51,541 bases of DNA, taken from the NCBI GenBank assembly GCA_018242485.1, contig JAFEBV010000012.1:1-51541 (forward strand). Direction: 5' to 3'. Under the pieces are notes generated by a model. The model worked only from the letters and a program-made list of their open reading frames with translations. It was not told where the DNA came from and searched no databases. This stretch comes from Pseudomonadota bacterium (GTDB lineage: Bacteria; Pseudomonadota; Gammaproteobacteria; Xanthomonadales; Xanthomonadaceae). Positions 32,944 through 41,339 of this stretch are shown one piece after another; the stretch's first letter is position 1; the number at the start of each line of letters is the position of its first letter. Position numbers and translations under genes: made by a program.

Positions 32944-34920
32944 ATGCGCTGGATCGTCGCCTGTGTCCTGTCCCTGCTGTGCGCCATCGCCCAGGCAGCG
33001 CCGTTGCCGAAGCTGGTGATCCTGAGCTACCACGAGATCGCCGAGCGCGACGATGCGCTGGTGTCGATGTACACGGTCACCCCGACCCTGTTCGTGCGGC
33101 AGATGGACTGGCTGAAGAACAACGGCTACCGCTTCGTCGGCGTCGATCAGGTGCTCGCCGACTGGGCCGGCAAGAAACCGCTGCCGGACAAGGCGGTGCT
33201 GATCACCTTCGACGACGGCTACCGCTCGATGTACGTGCACGCCTTCCCCATCCTCAAGCTGTTCCACGCCCCGGCGGTGGTGGCTTTGGTCGGCAAGTGG
33301 ATGGACGTGCCCGAGAACGGCAAGGTGGACTTCGACGGTCGCTCGATCCCGCGCACCGATCTGCTGTCGTGGGCGCAGGTGCGCGAGATGCAGGATTCGG
33401 GATTGGTGGAAGTGGCCAGCCACACCTACGGCATGCATGAGGGCATCCTCGCCAACCCGCAGGGCAACCTGCAACCGGCGGCGACCGCGCGGCGCTGGAT
33501 CGGTGCGGAGCATCGCTACGAAAACGAAACCGAATACGCACAGCGTGTGCGCGCCGACCTGCAACACAGCACCGCAGAGTTGCGCCGCCACCTCGGCCGC
33601 GCGCCGCGCATCGTCGTCTGGCCGTACGGGCGCTACAACATCGAGACGCGCACGATCGCCGTCGAACTGGGCATGCCGATCGGGCTGACCCTCGACGACG
33701 GCGGCAACAGCGCCGCCACCCCGCTGTGGGGGCTGCGGCGCTCGTTGATCGACCGCACGATGGGGCTGCCGGATCTGGCCCGCGAGATCGCCCTGCGCAG
33801 CCGTCCCGATGATGCGCCCGATCTGCATCCAGGCAAGATCATGCACATCGATCTGGACTACATCTACGATCCCGACCCGAAGCAGACCGAGATCAACCTC
33901 GGCCACCTGCTCGACCGCATCGTCGCGATGGGCGCCAACACCGTGTACCTGCAAGCCTTCGCCGACCCGGACGGCAACGGCGCGGCCGACGCGGTGTACT
34001 TCCCCAATCGCCACCTGCCGATGCGCGCCGATCTGTTCAACCGGGTGGCGTGGCAGATCGCCACGCGCACGCAGGTGCACCACGTCTATGCGTGGATGCC
34101 GGTGCTGGCGTGGCAGCCGCCGGCCAGCGATCCGGTGTTGAAGGATGTCGTGGTCACCCTGCCGAACAAGACCACCGGCCACGTCGCGATGGGCTACCCG
34201 CGGCTGTCGCCGTTCGCGCCGCGCGCGCGCGCGTGGATCCGGGACATGTATCAGGACCTGGCGCGATCCACGCCGATCGACGGCATCCTGTTCCACGACG
34301 ACGTGACCTTGTCCGACTACGAGGACGCCAGCCCGGAAGCGCTGAAGACCTACGCGCAGTGGGGCTTGCCAGCCTCGGTGGAAACCATCCGCGCCAGCGA
34401 CGATCTGCTCGGCCGCTGGACGATCCTGAAGATCAACGCGCTCGACAACTTCACCCACGAACTGGCGCAGGTGGTGGCCGACGAACAGCCGGGCATCAAG
34501 ACCGCGCGCAACCTGTACGCCAGCGTGGTGCTCAATCCAAAATCCGAGGTGTGGTACTCGCAATCGCTCGACAACTCGCTGGCAAACTACGACTACACCG
34601 CGATCATGGCGATGCCGTACATGGAGCAGGCTCCCGACCCGACCGCGTTCTACAAGGCGCTGGTGGACAAGGTGAACGAACACCCCGGTGCGATGCCCAG
34701 GGTGGTGTTCGAATTGCAGTCCGTGGACTGGCGTCATGACGATGCGCCGATCCCCAGTCCGCAACTGGCCGACACCATGCGCCAGTTGTATGCCTGGGGT
34801 GTGCAGAACATCGCCTACTACCCCGACAACGTGTTCAAGAACGTGCCCAATCCGGCGGCGATTCGCCCGGTGTTCGACAGCAAACCCAACAACCCCGTGC
34901 CGGCACCGGTCGTCCCCTGA
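32944..34920 (+). CDS. pgaB: Poly-N-acetylglucosamine deacetylase/hydrolase PgaB (HmsF)
   Basis: PgaB partially deacetylates poly-beta-1,6-N-acetylglucosamine in the periplasm for export as biofilm matrix. The 658-residue protein has a signal peptide (MRWIVACVLSLLCAIAQA), then a carbohydrate-esterase 4 domain with ITFDDG (Asp90, Asp91) and SHTYGMH (His160, His165), then a GH153-type glycosidase domain with KIMHIDLDYIYDPDPKQTEINL and FHDDVTLSDYED (Asp452, Asp453). Unlike E. coli PgaB there is no lipobox cysteine. ATG 32944 is preceded by an in-frame GTG at 32941 that is 7 bases from a GAGG, so either may be used. pgaC begins 3 bases after the stop. Confidence 0.94.
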   Translation: MRWIVACVLSLLCAIAQAAPLPKLVILSYHEIAERDDALVSMYTVTPTLFVRQMDWLKNNGYRFVGVDQVLADWAGKKPLPDKAVLITFDDGYRSMYVHAFPILKLFHAPAVVALVGKWMDVPENGKVDFDGRSIPRTDLLSWAQVREMQDSGLVEVASHTYGMHEGILANPQGNLQPAATARRWIGAEHRYENETEYAQRVRADLQHSTAELRRHLGRAPRIVVWPYGRYNIETRTIAVELGMPIGLTLDDGGNSAATPLWGLRRSLIDRTMGLPDLAREIALRSRPDDAPDLHPGKIMHIDLDYIYDPDPKQTEINLGHLLDRIVAMGANTVYLQAFADPDGNGAADAVYFPNRHLPMRADLFNRVAWQIATRTQVHHVYAWMPVLAWQPPASDPVLKDVVVTLPNKTTGHVAMGYPRLSPFAPRARAWIRDMYQDLARSTPIDGILFHDDVTLSDYEDASPEALKTYAQWGLPASVETIRASDDLLGRWTILKINALDNFTHELAQVVADEQPGIKTARNLYASVVLNPKSEVWYSQSLDNSLANYDYTAIMAMPYMEQAPDPTAFYKALVDKVNEHPGAMPRVVFELQSVDWRHDDAPIPSPQLADTMRQLYAWGVQNIAYYPDNVFKNVPNPAAIRPVFDSKPNNPVPAPVVP

Positions 34921-34923
34921 GGC

Positions 34924-36234
34924 ATGACCTCGCTGGCGCTCCCCGGGCTGCTCAACACGCTGTGGCTGGGCCTGCAGGGTTTCGTCTATTACTACCCGTT
35001 GTTCATGTCCTGCCTGTGGATGATGGGCGCGGCGCTGTTCTACTGGCGCTTCGAGCGCCGCGATCCACCCTTCGACGCGCCGGTGCCGTTACCCGGCACA
35101 CCGGGCGTGAGCGTGTTGATCCCCTGCTACAACGAAGCCGCGCACGCCGAGGAAACGATCGGCCATGCGCTGGCGCTGGATTACCCGGAGTTCGAGGTGA
35201 TCGCGATCAACGACGGCAGCCGCGACCACACCGGCGCGATCCTCGATGCGCTGGCGGCGCGGCATCCACGCCTGCGCGTGCTGCACCTGGCGCAGAATCA
35301 GGGCAAGGCGATGGGTTTGCAGGCCGGCGCATTGCTCGCCAAACACGAGATCCTGATCGGCATCGACGGCGACGCCCTGCTCGATCCGCATTGCGCGCAC
35401 TGGATGGTGCGGCATTTCGTCGAGGATCCCGACGTCGCCGCGGTCACCGGCAATCCGCGCATCCGCAATCGATCCACCCTGCTCGGGCGCGTGCAGGTCG
35501 GCGAGTTCTCCTCGATCGTGGGCATGATCAAGCGCGCGCAGCGCACCTTCGGGCGGCTGTTCACGGTGTCGGGCGTGATCACCGCGTTCCGCAAGTCGGC
35601 GGTGCATCAGGTGGGCTACTGGTCGCCGGACATGCTCACCGAGGACATCGACATCACCTGGAAGCTGCAGCGCGACGGCTGGGACGTGCGCTTCGAGCCG
35701 CGCGCGCTGGTGTGGATCCTGATGCCCGAAACCCTGCGCGGGCTGTGGAAGCAGCGCCTGCGCTGGGCCACCGGCGGCGCGCAGGTGCTCGGCCGCAATC
35801 TCGGAGTGATCGCGCATCCATCGCAGAATCATCTGTGGCCGCTGCTGGTGGAGATGGTGCTGAGCCTGGTGTGGTCGTATGCGTTGTTGTCGATGCTGGC
35901 GATCTGGCTGCTCGGCCTGATCTTGCCGGCAGGCACCGTGCCGCTGATCGGATCGCCGCTGATCCCGCAGTGGAGCGGCGTGCTGCTGGGCACCACCTGT
36001 TTGTTGCAGTTCGGATTCAGCCGCTGGCTGGATGGCCATTACGACACGGGCTTGGGACGCAACTACTACTGGATGATCTGGTACCCGGCGGTGTTCTGGT
36101 TGATCAACACCGCCGCCACCGCGGTCGGCTTCCCGCGCGCGCTGCTGCGCAGTGAAGGCAAGCGCGCGCGCTGGGTGAGCCCGGATCGCGGCGCGCACCT
36201 GCGCAAGCGCCGGTCGAAGGGTGTTCAATCATGA
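34924..36234 (+). CDS. pgaC: Poly-N-acetylglucosamine synthase PgaC (HmsR)
   Basis: PgaC is the membrane-embedded GT2 glycosyltransferase that polymerises UDP-GlcNAc into poly-N-acetylglucosamine. The 436-residue protein has an N-terminal membrane helix (about 16-40), the GT2 domain with Asp97 in INDGSRD, the metal-binding Asp148-x-Asp150 in GIDGDALLD, the catalytic base motif TED at 239-241 and QRLRW at 277-281, followed by several C-terminal membrane helices. The last four bases overlap the pgaD start (ATGA). Confidence 0.95.
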   Translation: MTSLALPGLLNTLWLGLQGFVYYYPLFMSCLWMMGAALFYWRFERRDPPFDAPVPLPGTPGVSVLIPCYNEAAHAEETIGHALALDYPEFEVIAINDGSRDHTGAILDALAARHPRLRVLHLAQNQGKAMGLQAGALLAKHEILIGIDGDALLDPHCAHWMVRHFVEDPDVAAVTGNPRIRNRSTLLGRVQVGEFSSIVGMIKRAQRTFGRLFTVSGVITAFRKSAVHQVGYWSPDMLTEDIDITWKLQRDGWDVRFEPRALVWILMPETLRGLWKQRLRWATGGAQVLGRNLGVIAHPSQNHLWPLLVEMVLSLVWSYALLSMLAIWLLGLILPAGTVPLIGSPLIPQWSGVLLGTTCLLQFGFSRWLDGHYDTGLGRNYYWMIWYPAVFWLINTAATAVGFPRALLRSEGKRARWVSPDRGAHLRKRRSKGVQS

Positions 36235-36692
36235 CCCAGCGCTTGATCATCAACGCGCGCAAGGAGTTGTCGTGGCGGCGGCGTTTGCTGTCCGATGGTT
36301 TCACCGCGCTGCTGTGGATCGGCTGGTTCGTGCTGTGGTTCCCGGTGTTCCGCAAGCTCTATCAGGCCATCGCCCTGCATCGATTCTTCGCCTCGGCGGC
36401 GATCGATGTGCTCGACACCCTCACCCCGATCTCGTTGCCGCATGCCTTGCTGGCTCTGATCGGCACCAGCGCCCTGCTGATGCTGTGGTCGCTGCTGCCC
36501 ATGCGCAAACTCACGCAGGCGCACGTCGTGCAGACGCTGGAGGACTACGCTGCGTATTTCGAGCTCGATGAAACCGCCATCGCCGCCGGACAACGAAGCC
36601 GTATTTGCACGATCCATCACGACGAGGAGGGTCGGATCGTCGCCATCGAACCGCGGGCTATTGCAACGAGGCAGACCGAATCGGGTGGCTGA
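36231..36692 (+). CDS. pgaD: PgaD-type small membrane protein of the PNAG synthase
   Basis: PgaD is the small partner that stabilises and activates PgaC, in E. coli in response to c-di-GMP. The 153-residue protein has two membrane helices (ALLWIGWFVLWFPVF and ALLALIGTSALLMLWSLL) with a short connecting loop, and a C-terminal cytoplasmic tail. Its length and helix pattern match PgaD/HmsS. Sequence identity in this family is low, so the call rests partly on position: it overlaps pgaC by four bases. Confidence 0.85.
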   Translation: MTQRLIINARKELSWRRRLLSDGFTALLWIGWFVLWFPVFRKLYQAIALHRFFASAAIDVLDTLTPISLPHALLALIGTSALLMLWSLLPMRKLTQAHVVQTLEDYAAYFELDETAIAAGQRSRICTIHHDEEGRIVAIEPRAIATRQTESGG

Positions 36693-36724
36693 TCCAGCCG
36701 TCGATCACCCACTGGGCTGGGGAG

Positions 36725-37123
36725 TCAGGCCGCCACCGCGCGATGTTCCGTGCCAGCGCCCGGCGTAAGAAACAACAATGTGCTCGAGACGCTGGTCTTT
36801 GCCCGGTGCCAAACATTTTGCGGCACGAGAAGATACGCGCCAGGATGGTTCAACTCCACCTCACGTTCTCCGGCCGGCTCATCCAGCACCATCATGGCCG
36901 CGCCGGAGAGGAGCATCACCAGCTCCTCGCCGGCCGGATGCCGCTCCCACGACGACCACGGCTCCGCGAATGTGAAGGCCGTCATCAGCCGGCCCTGGTT
37001 GAGTTCCTCGCGTTTCCCGCTGGCCAACTCGCTCCAGAACGCCGCGGATACGGGCAGCGTATCGGCACGATCGTCGCAACGAAAATGCACGTAGGTGCTG
37101 AGAATGTCCTGGGCCGAGTTCAC
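36725..37123 (-). CDS. Cupin-domain protein
   Basis: The 132-residue protein is a single cupin barrel. The first cupin motif is AEPWSSWERHPAGEELVMLLSG, with His, Glu and Glu as possible metal ligands. The second is PGAYLLVPQNVWHRAKT, with the later His. Such proteins include metal-dependent dioxygenases, isomerases and binding proteins; nothing here fixes the substrate. There is no signal peptide, so it should be cytoplasmic. It lies convergent to pgaD and 39 bases downstream of an exported-protein gene on the same strand. Confidence 0.8.
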   Translation of the reverse strand: MNSAQDILSTYVHFRCDDRADTLPVSAAFWSELASGKREELNQGRLMTAFTFAEPWSSWERHPAGEELVMLLSGAAMMVLDEPAGEREVELNHPGAYLLVPQNVWHRAKTSVSSTLLFLTPGAGTEHRAVAA

Positions 37124-37162
37124 GATGTCTCCATGATGGATGCCCGATCTGGGTGCCTGCTT

Positions 37163-37897
37163 TCAATTGGGCAGCCGGTTGGCGTAGAGCTGGTGGATCC
37201 CGACGATCAGGCACTTCGCGTCGCCGGCTTCAACCGAGCTGCGTCCGGCGTAAACTCGCGTCGAGAAGTTCTCGATGCTGATTTTCGAGGCGGTGAGCAG
37301 GGCCGGGCAGGGTTGCGAAAAACGCAGCAGGTAGGCGTCGTCGTAGCTGTTGTACACGACGAGCTGGCTGGTATCGCCGATCGGGATCCATCGATTCGGG
37401 TTGTACCAGAACATGCTGACCGCATCGCCGGCGGCTTTCAGATACGGCGCCGGATTCGCGGCCTGCCGCAACGTCGGACCGGGTAGAGGGGGTGGCGGTG
37501 CTGGCGGCGGCGCGGCTTCACGCATGGATGGTGGTGCCGGTGGCGGCGGCGCGGAGGCCTGCTCGGGCGGTGGTGGTGGTGCAGGTGGAGTAGGTGCTGC
37601 GCCCGCGTCCTGCGCGCGCAATTCGCGCAGGCGATTGCCGAGCAAGGCCTGATCGCGGCTGACATCACGGATCTTCCCGCGCAGTGCGTCTGCACCGGCA
37701 TCGTCATCCGGATGGGTTTGCTGGTAAGCGTGCAGGCGGTCGGCAAGATCGCGCAGTTGCGCATCCATCTGATCCACCTGCGCGCGCAGGGCGCGTTCCT
37801 CGACGGCGCGCGTAGCTGCCGCATCGGGGTCGGCTGCCAGCGCGGGTGTCATCCACAACAGCGCCGAAATCGACGCCGCCACGATTCGAAGGCGCAT
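37163..37897 (-). CDS. Exported protein with coiled coil, Pro-rich linker and DUF6491-like C-terminus
   Basis: The 244-residue protein has four parts: a signal peptide (MRLRIVAASISALLWMTPALAA), a helical region likely to form a coiled coil (ERALRAQVDQMDAQLRDLADRLHAY), a linker of about 45 residues made mostly of Pro and Ala, and a C-terminal beta-rich domain (WIPIGDTSQLVVYNSYDDAYLLRFSQPC, ending in CLIVGIHQLY). The C-terminal pattern, with two cysteines around CPALL and CLIVGI, resembles DUF6491 proteins of this order; this is a visual match only. It is probably periplasmic, with the linker spanning a gap between envelope layers. Function unknown. Confidence 0.7.
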   Translation of the reverse strand: MRLRIVAASISALLWMTPALAADPDAAATRAVEERALRAQVDQMDAQLRDLADRLHAYQQTHPDDDAGADALRGKIRDVSRDQALLGNRLRELRAQDAGAAPTPPAPPPPPEQASAPPPPAPPSMREAAPPPAPPPPLPGPTLRQAANPAPYLKAAGDAVSMFWYNPNRWIPIGDTSQLVVYNSYDDAYLLRFSQPCPALLTASKISIENFSTRVYAGRSSVEAGDAKCLIVGIHQLYANRLPN

Positions 37898-38007
37898 GAA
37901 CTTCTCTCCGGTCGTTGCCTGCCTTTACCATGCTCCCGCCGCGCAATCACTGTAAAGCCCCCGCCGTCGCAGTTTGCGCAATCCATCGGCCATCGCCACG
38001 AGGCTCC

Positions 38008-38682
38008 ATGTCCCCATTCCCCGACTGCATCGAAACCGCCACTGGCCCGGCACCGACATGGAGCGTGATCTTCCTGCACGGGCTGGGTGCGGACGGCAAC
38101 GACTTCGCCCCGGTCGTGCCGCAACTGGTGCGCCCGGGCTGGCCGGCGATCCGTTTCGTGTTCCCGCATGCACCGGTGCGCCCGATCACCATCAACGGCG
38201 GCATGCGCATGCGCGGCTGGTACGACATCGCCGCGCTGGACATCGCCAGCCGCGAGGACGAAGCCGGCGTGCGCGCGTCCATCGCGCTGGTGGATGCGCT
38301 GATCGCCCGCGAAGGTGAGCGCGGCGTACCGGCATCTCGCATCGTCCTCGCCGGCTTCTCGCAGGGCGGCGCGATCGCGCTGGCGACCGGGCTGCGCCGC
38401 ACCCAGCCGCTGGCCGGCATCGTCGCGCTATCCACCTACCTGCCCATCGCGCAGACCAGCATCGCCGAAAGCACGCCCGCCGCACGCACTACGCCGGTAT
38501 TCATGGCTCACGGCAGCTTCGACCCGATCGTGCCGGTCATGCTGGGTCAGCGCAGCCGCGATGCGCTCGCCGCGCTGGGCATGGCGGTGGAGTGGCACGC
38601 CTATCCGATGGCGCACCAGGTCTGCCCGCCGGAAATCGCCGCACTCACGGACTGGCTCGGCGCGCGCATCGGGTCAGTGTGA
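38008..38682 (+). CDS. Carboxylesterase/phospholipase, alpha/beta hydrolase (EstB type)
   Basis: The 224-residue protein is a cytosolic alpha/beta hydrolase of the carboxylesterase/acyl-protein thioesterase group. It shows VIFLHGLGADGNDF (oxyanion loop), the PHAPVRPITINGGMRMRGWYDI segment typical of the group, the nucleophile Ser118 in GFSQGG, Asp172 in HGSFDPIVP and His203 in MAHQVCP. It hydrolyses short- to medium-chain esters in characterised relatives. ATG 38008 has GAGG just upstream; an earlier in-frame ATG at 37915 would add an unrelated extension. In xanthomonads such an esterase gene neighbours algZ-algR, and here algR follows at once. Confidence 0.92.
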   Translation: MSPFPDCIETATGPAPTWSVIFLHGLGADGNDFAPVVPQLVRPGWPAIRFVFPHAPVRPITINGGMRMRGWYDIAALDIASREDEAGVRASIALVDALIAREGERGVPASRIVLAGFSQGGAIALATGLRRTQPLAGIVALSTYLPIAQTSIAESTPAARTTPVFMAHGSFDPIVPVMLGQRSRDALAALGMAVEWHAYPMAHQVCPPEIAALTDWLGARIGSV

Positions 38683-38767
38683 CCGTTCGCCGCCTCGCGA
38701 TGGCGGGCGGCCGCGGCGCTGGCTACCATGCGCGCAACCGGTTGCCCGCGGCGTGGGGGAGCGAGGC

Positions 38768-39499
38768 ATGGATGTGTTGATCGTCGATGACGAACCGCTG
38801 GCGCGCGAGCGCCTGCGCGGCATGCTCGCCGGCGTGCCCGATGTGCGCGTGGTCGGCGAGGCCGGCAATGGCCGCGATGCGCTGGATGCAGTCGAAAAAT
38901 TGCATCCTGACGTACTTTTGCTGGACATCGCCATGCCGGTGATGGATGGGCTGGAGGTCGCCCATCACTTGCGTCTCCTCGATGCGCCGCCGGCGGTGGT
39001 GTTCTGCACCGCCTACGACGAGCACGCGCTGGCCGCCTTCGACGCGGCGGCGGTGGATTACCTGGTCAAGCCGGTACGCGCCGAGCGATTGGCGATGGCC
39101 TTGGATCGCGCCCGCCGCCACGTCGTCGCACCGCAAGCATCGGCACCGGAGCTGCCGCGCAACCAGCCACGCACGCACCTGTCGGCGCGTTTGCGCGGAA
39201 GTTTGCGGATGATCCCGATCGGCGAGATCGCCTACCTGCAAGCCGACGAGAAATACGTCGCCGTCTACCACGCCCGCAGCGTGGATCTGATCGAGGAATC
39301 GCTGAAATCGCTGGAAACCGAATTCGGCGAACGCTTTCTGCGCATCCACCGCAACTGCCTCGTTGCCGCCGATGCCGTAGTGGAATTGCGCCGCGACCAC
39401 GACGGCCAGACCCACGTCGTCCTGCGCGGCGTCGACACCCCGCTGGAAGTCAGCCGCCGCTGCCTGCCGGGGCTGCGCGAGCGCCTGCGGCATTTGTAG
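38768..39499 (+). CDS. algR: LytTR response regulator, AlgR-like
   Basis: AlgR-type regulators combine a receiver domain with a LytTR DNA-binding domain and control alginate, pili or biofilm genes in pseudomonads. The 243-residue protein has DDE at 7-9, phospho-acceptor Asp53 in VLLLDIAMPVMDG, and the later Lys in VDYLVKPV. The LytTR part contains GEIAYLQADEKYVAVYHA, then SLKSLETEFGERFLRIHRNCLV and the end of the domain at VSRRCLPGLRERL. GGAG lies 6 bases upstream of the ATG. hemC is two genes downstream, as next to algR in Pseudomonas, but the sensor algZ is not adjacent. Confidence 0.88.
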   Translation: MDVLIVDDEPLARERLRGMLAGVPDVRVVGEAGNGRDALDAVEKLHPDVLLLDIAMPVMDGLEVAHHLRLLDAPPAVVFCTAYDEHALAAFDAAAVDYLVKPVRAERLAMALDRARRHVVAPQASAPELPRNQPRTHLSARLRGSLRMIPIGEIAYLQADEKYVAVYHARSVDLIEESLKSLETEFGERFLRIHRNCLVAADAVVELRRDHDGQTHVVLRGVDTPLEVSRRCLPGLRERLRHL

Positions 39500-39537
39500 A
39501 TCGGCATTTGCAAGCCGGAAGGCACGACAGTCAGGGC

Positions 39538-39543
39538 TATAAT
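39538..39543 (+). promoter_or_regulatory. Candidate -10 box (TATAAT) before the Sel1 gene
   Basis: A perfect TATAAT lies about 75 bases upstream of the chosen start. The nearest TTGCAA is 24 bases upstream, so the -35 assignment is uncertain. Confidence 0.35.
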
Positions 39544-39617
39544 CGCCCGTCGTCATCGATGCAGTGCAGGTGATCTTCGTGTTCCAGTCGATGGGCATCT
39601 GGCCCATGCAGCCCGTC

Positions 39618-40355
39618 ATGCGCCATGCGACCAGGTGCCTGATCTTCCTCGCCTGCCTGCTCGCGTTTTCGACCGCGTGGGCGCTCGACCCGCCTGCCGA
39701 ACCCGCGCACCCGGCACCGGCGGCTTCCGGCGACTTTCTCTATTACCATCCCGATCTCAGTGGTCGCCACGATGGCTTGCTGGCGTATTCGCGGCATGAT
39801 TACGCCTACGCACTGAAAGCATTCATGCGCGGCGCACGTTTCGCGGACAAGGGCTCGCAGATGATGGTGGCGAGCATGTACTGGGATGGGCTGGGTACCG
39901 AGAAAGACCGCGCCACCGCGTATGCGTGGGCGGACTTGGCCGCCGAGCGCGGGTATCCGTGGCTGCTGGCGAATCGCGAGCGCTACTGGCAGGCGATGAC
40001 CGCCGAGGAAAGGCAGCGTGCCCTCGTGATCGGGCAGGCGGTGTATGCCGAGTATGGCGATGCCATCGCGCAGTCGCGGCTGGAGAACTGGCTGCGGCGC
40101 GGGCTCAAGCAGGCCACCGGCAGCCACACCGGTTTCGTCGGCACGCTGGAAGCGTTCGCCGGCAACGGCTTCGGAACCAGCCTGACCGGCGAGGACAGCA
40201 ACGCCTATTACGCCGACCGCTTCTGGAAACCAGCGCAGTATTGGGGTTCGCAGGCGCGGGCGTGGAACCCGGGCGCGACCGGCAAGGTGACGGTCGGTCC
40301 GCTGGAGAAAGCGGATGCGCCAGCTTCGTCAACCGATGAGCCGCCGAAGCGGTGA
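39618..40355 (+). CDS. Exported Sel1-repeat protein
   Basis: The 245-residue protein has a signal peptide ([21 protein letters not shown]) and at least one clear Sel1-like helical repeat: [37 protein letters not shown], preceded by a degenerate repeat ([17 protein letters not shown]). Sel1 repeats act as protein-binding scaffolds. The C-terminal half (residues about 150-245) has no repeat and no recognisable domain. Alternative in-frame starts exist at 39564 (GTG) and 39606 (ATG); I preferred the one directly before the signal peptide. It separates algR from hemC, and hemC starts 23 bases downstream. Confidence 0.78.
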   Translation: MRHATRCLIFLACLLAFSTAWALDPPAEPAHPAPAASGDFLYYHPDLSGRHDGLLAYSRHDYAYALKAFMRGARFADKGSQMMVASMYWDGLGTEKDRATAYAWADLAAERGYPWLLANRERYWQAMTAEERQRALVIGQAVYAEYGDAIAQSRLENWLRRGLKQATGSHTGFVGTLEAFAGNGFGTSLTGEDSNAYYADRFWKPAQYWGSQARAWNPGATGKVTVGPLEKADAPASSTDEPPKR

Positions 40356-40378
40356 TAACAACAGCTCATGGCCGATGC

Positions 40379-41308
40379 ATGGATGTGCTGAGACTGGCGA
40401 CCCGCGAAAGTCCGTTGGCGTTGTGGCAGACGCAACACGTCGCTGACTTGCTGCGCGCTGCGCATCCGGATTTGCACGTGGAACTGGTGCCGATGAGCAC
40501 GCGCGGCGATCGCATCCTCGATCAATCGCTGGCCAGCATCGGCGGCAAGGGCTTGTTCCTGAAGGAACTGGAAGTGGCGATGCTGGAGCAGCGCGCCGAT
40601 GCCGCCGTGCATTCGCTCAAGGACGTGCCGATGCAACTCGACGGCCCGTTCGCGCTCGCCGCAGTGCTGAAGCGCGCCGATCCCTTCGACGCCTTCGTCA
40701 GCAACCGCTGGGCCACGCTCGATGAACTGCCGCCCGGCGCATGTGTTGGCTCGTCGAGCCTGCGCCGGCAGGCGCAATTGCGCGCGCGTCGTCCCGACCT
40801 CGTCATCGAAGACCTGCGCGGCAATGTCGGCACCCGCCTGCGCAAGCTCGATGAAGATCAGTACGACGCGATCATCCTCGCCTGTGCCGGCTTGCAGCGG
40901 CTGGGGCTGGATGCACGCATCCGCCAACGCCTCGTTGCGCCTGCATGGCTGCCGGCGGTGGCGCAGGGCGCGATCGCGATCGAATGCCGCGACGACGATG
41001 CCGCCACCCGCGCGTTGTGCGCGGCGCTGGAACACGCGCCCACGCGCAACTGCGTGGACGCCGAGCGCGCCATGAACCTGCGCCTGCATGGCAGTTGCCA
41101 TGTGCCGGTGGCCGGCTACGCCACCCTCGATGGCGCGAATCTGCACCTGCAAGGCTTGGTCGGCGATGCCAGCAGCGGCGAGCTTGTGCGCGCGGATGCC
41201 AGCGGGTCGGCGACATCACCCGTCACGTTGGGTGAACAGGTAGCCGAACGATTGCTTGCTGGCGGTGCCGACGCACTGCTGGCGCGGCTGGAGACATCGG
41301 CACGCTGA
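40379..41308 (+). CDS. hemC: Hydroxymethylbilane synthase (porphobilinogen deaminase)
   Basis: HemC joins four porphobilinogen units into hydroxymethylbilane in haem and sirohaem synthesis. The 309-residue protein has [16 protein letters not shown] near the start, [35 protein letters not shown] with catalytic Asp82, [17 protein letters not shown] and RGNVGTRL. The dipyrromethane-cofactor Cys240 lies in [16 protein letters not shown] 40379 gives the family start [11 protein letters not shown]. hemD does not follow in this window; the next gene, prc, is on the opposite strand. Confidence 0.96.
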   Translation: MDVLRLATRESPLALWQTQHVADLLRAAHPDLHVELVPMSTRGDRILDQSLASIGGKGLFLKELEVAMLEQRADAAVHSLKDVPMQLDGPFALAAVLKRADPFDAFVSNRWATLDELPPGACVGSSSLRRQAQLRARRPDLVIEDLRGNVGTRLRKLDEDQYDAIILACAGLQRLGLDARIRQRLVAPAWLPAVAQGAIAIECRDDDAATRALCAALEHAPTRNCVDAERAMNLRLHGSCHVPVAGYATLDGANLHLQGLVGDASSGELVRADASGSATSPVTLGEQVAERLLAGGADALLARLETSAR

Positions 41309-41339
41309 GGGCGAAAGTCGGAACTCGGGAACTCGGATC

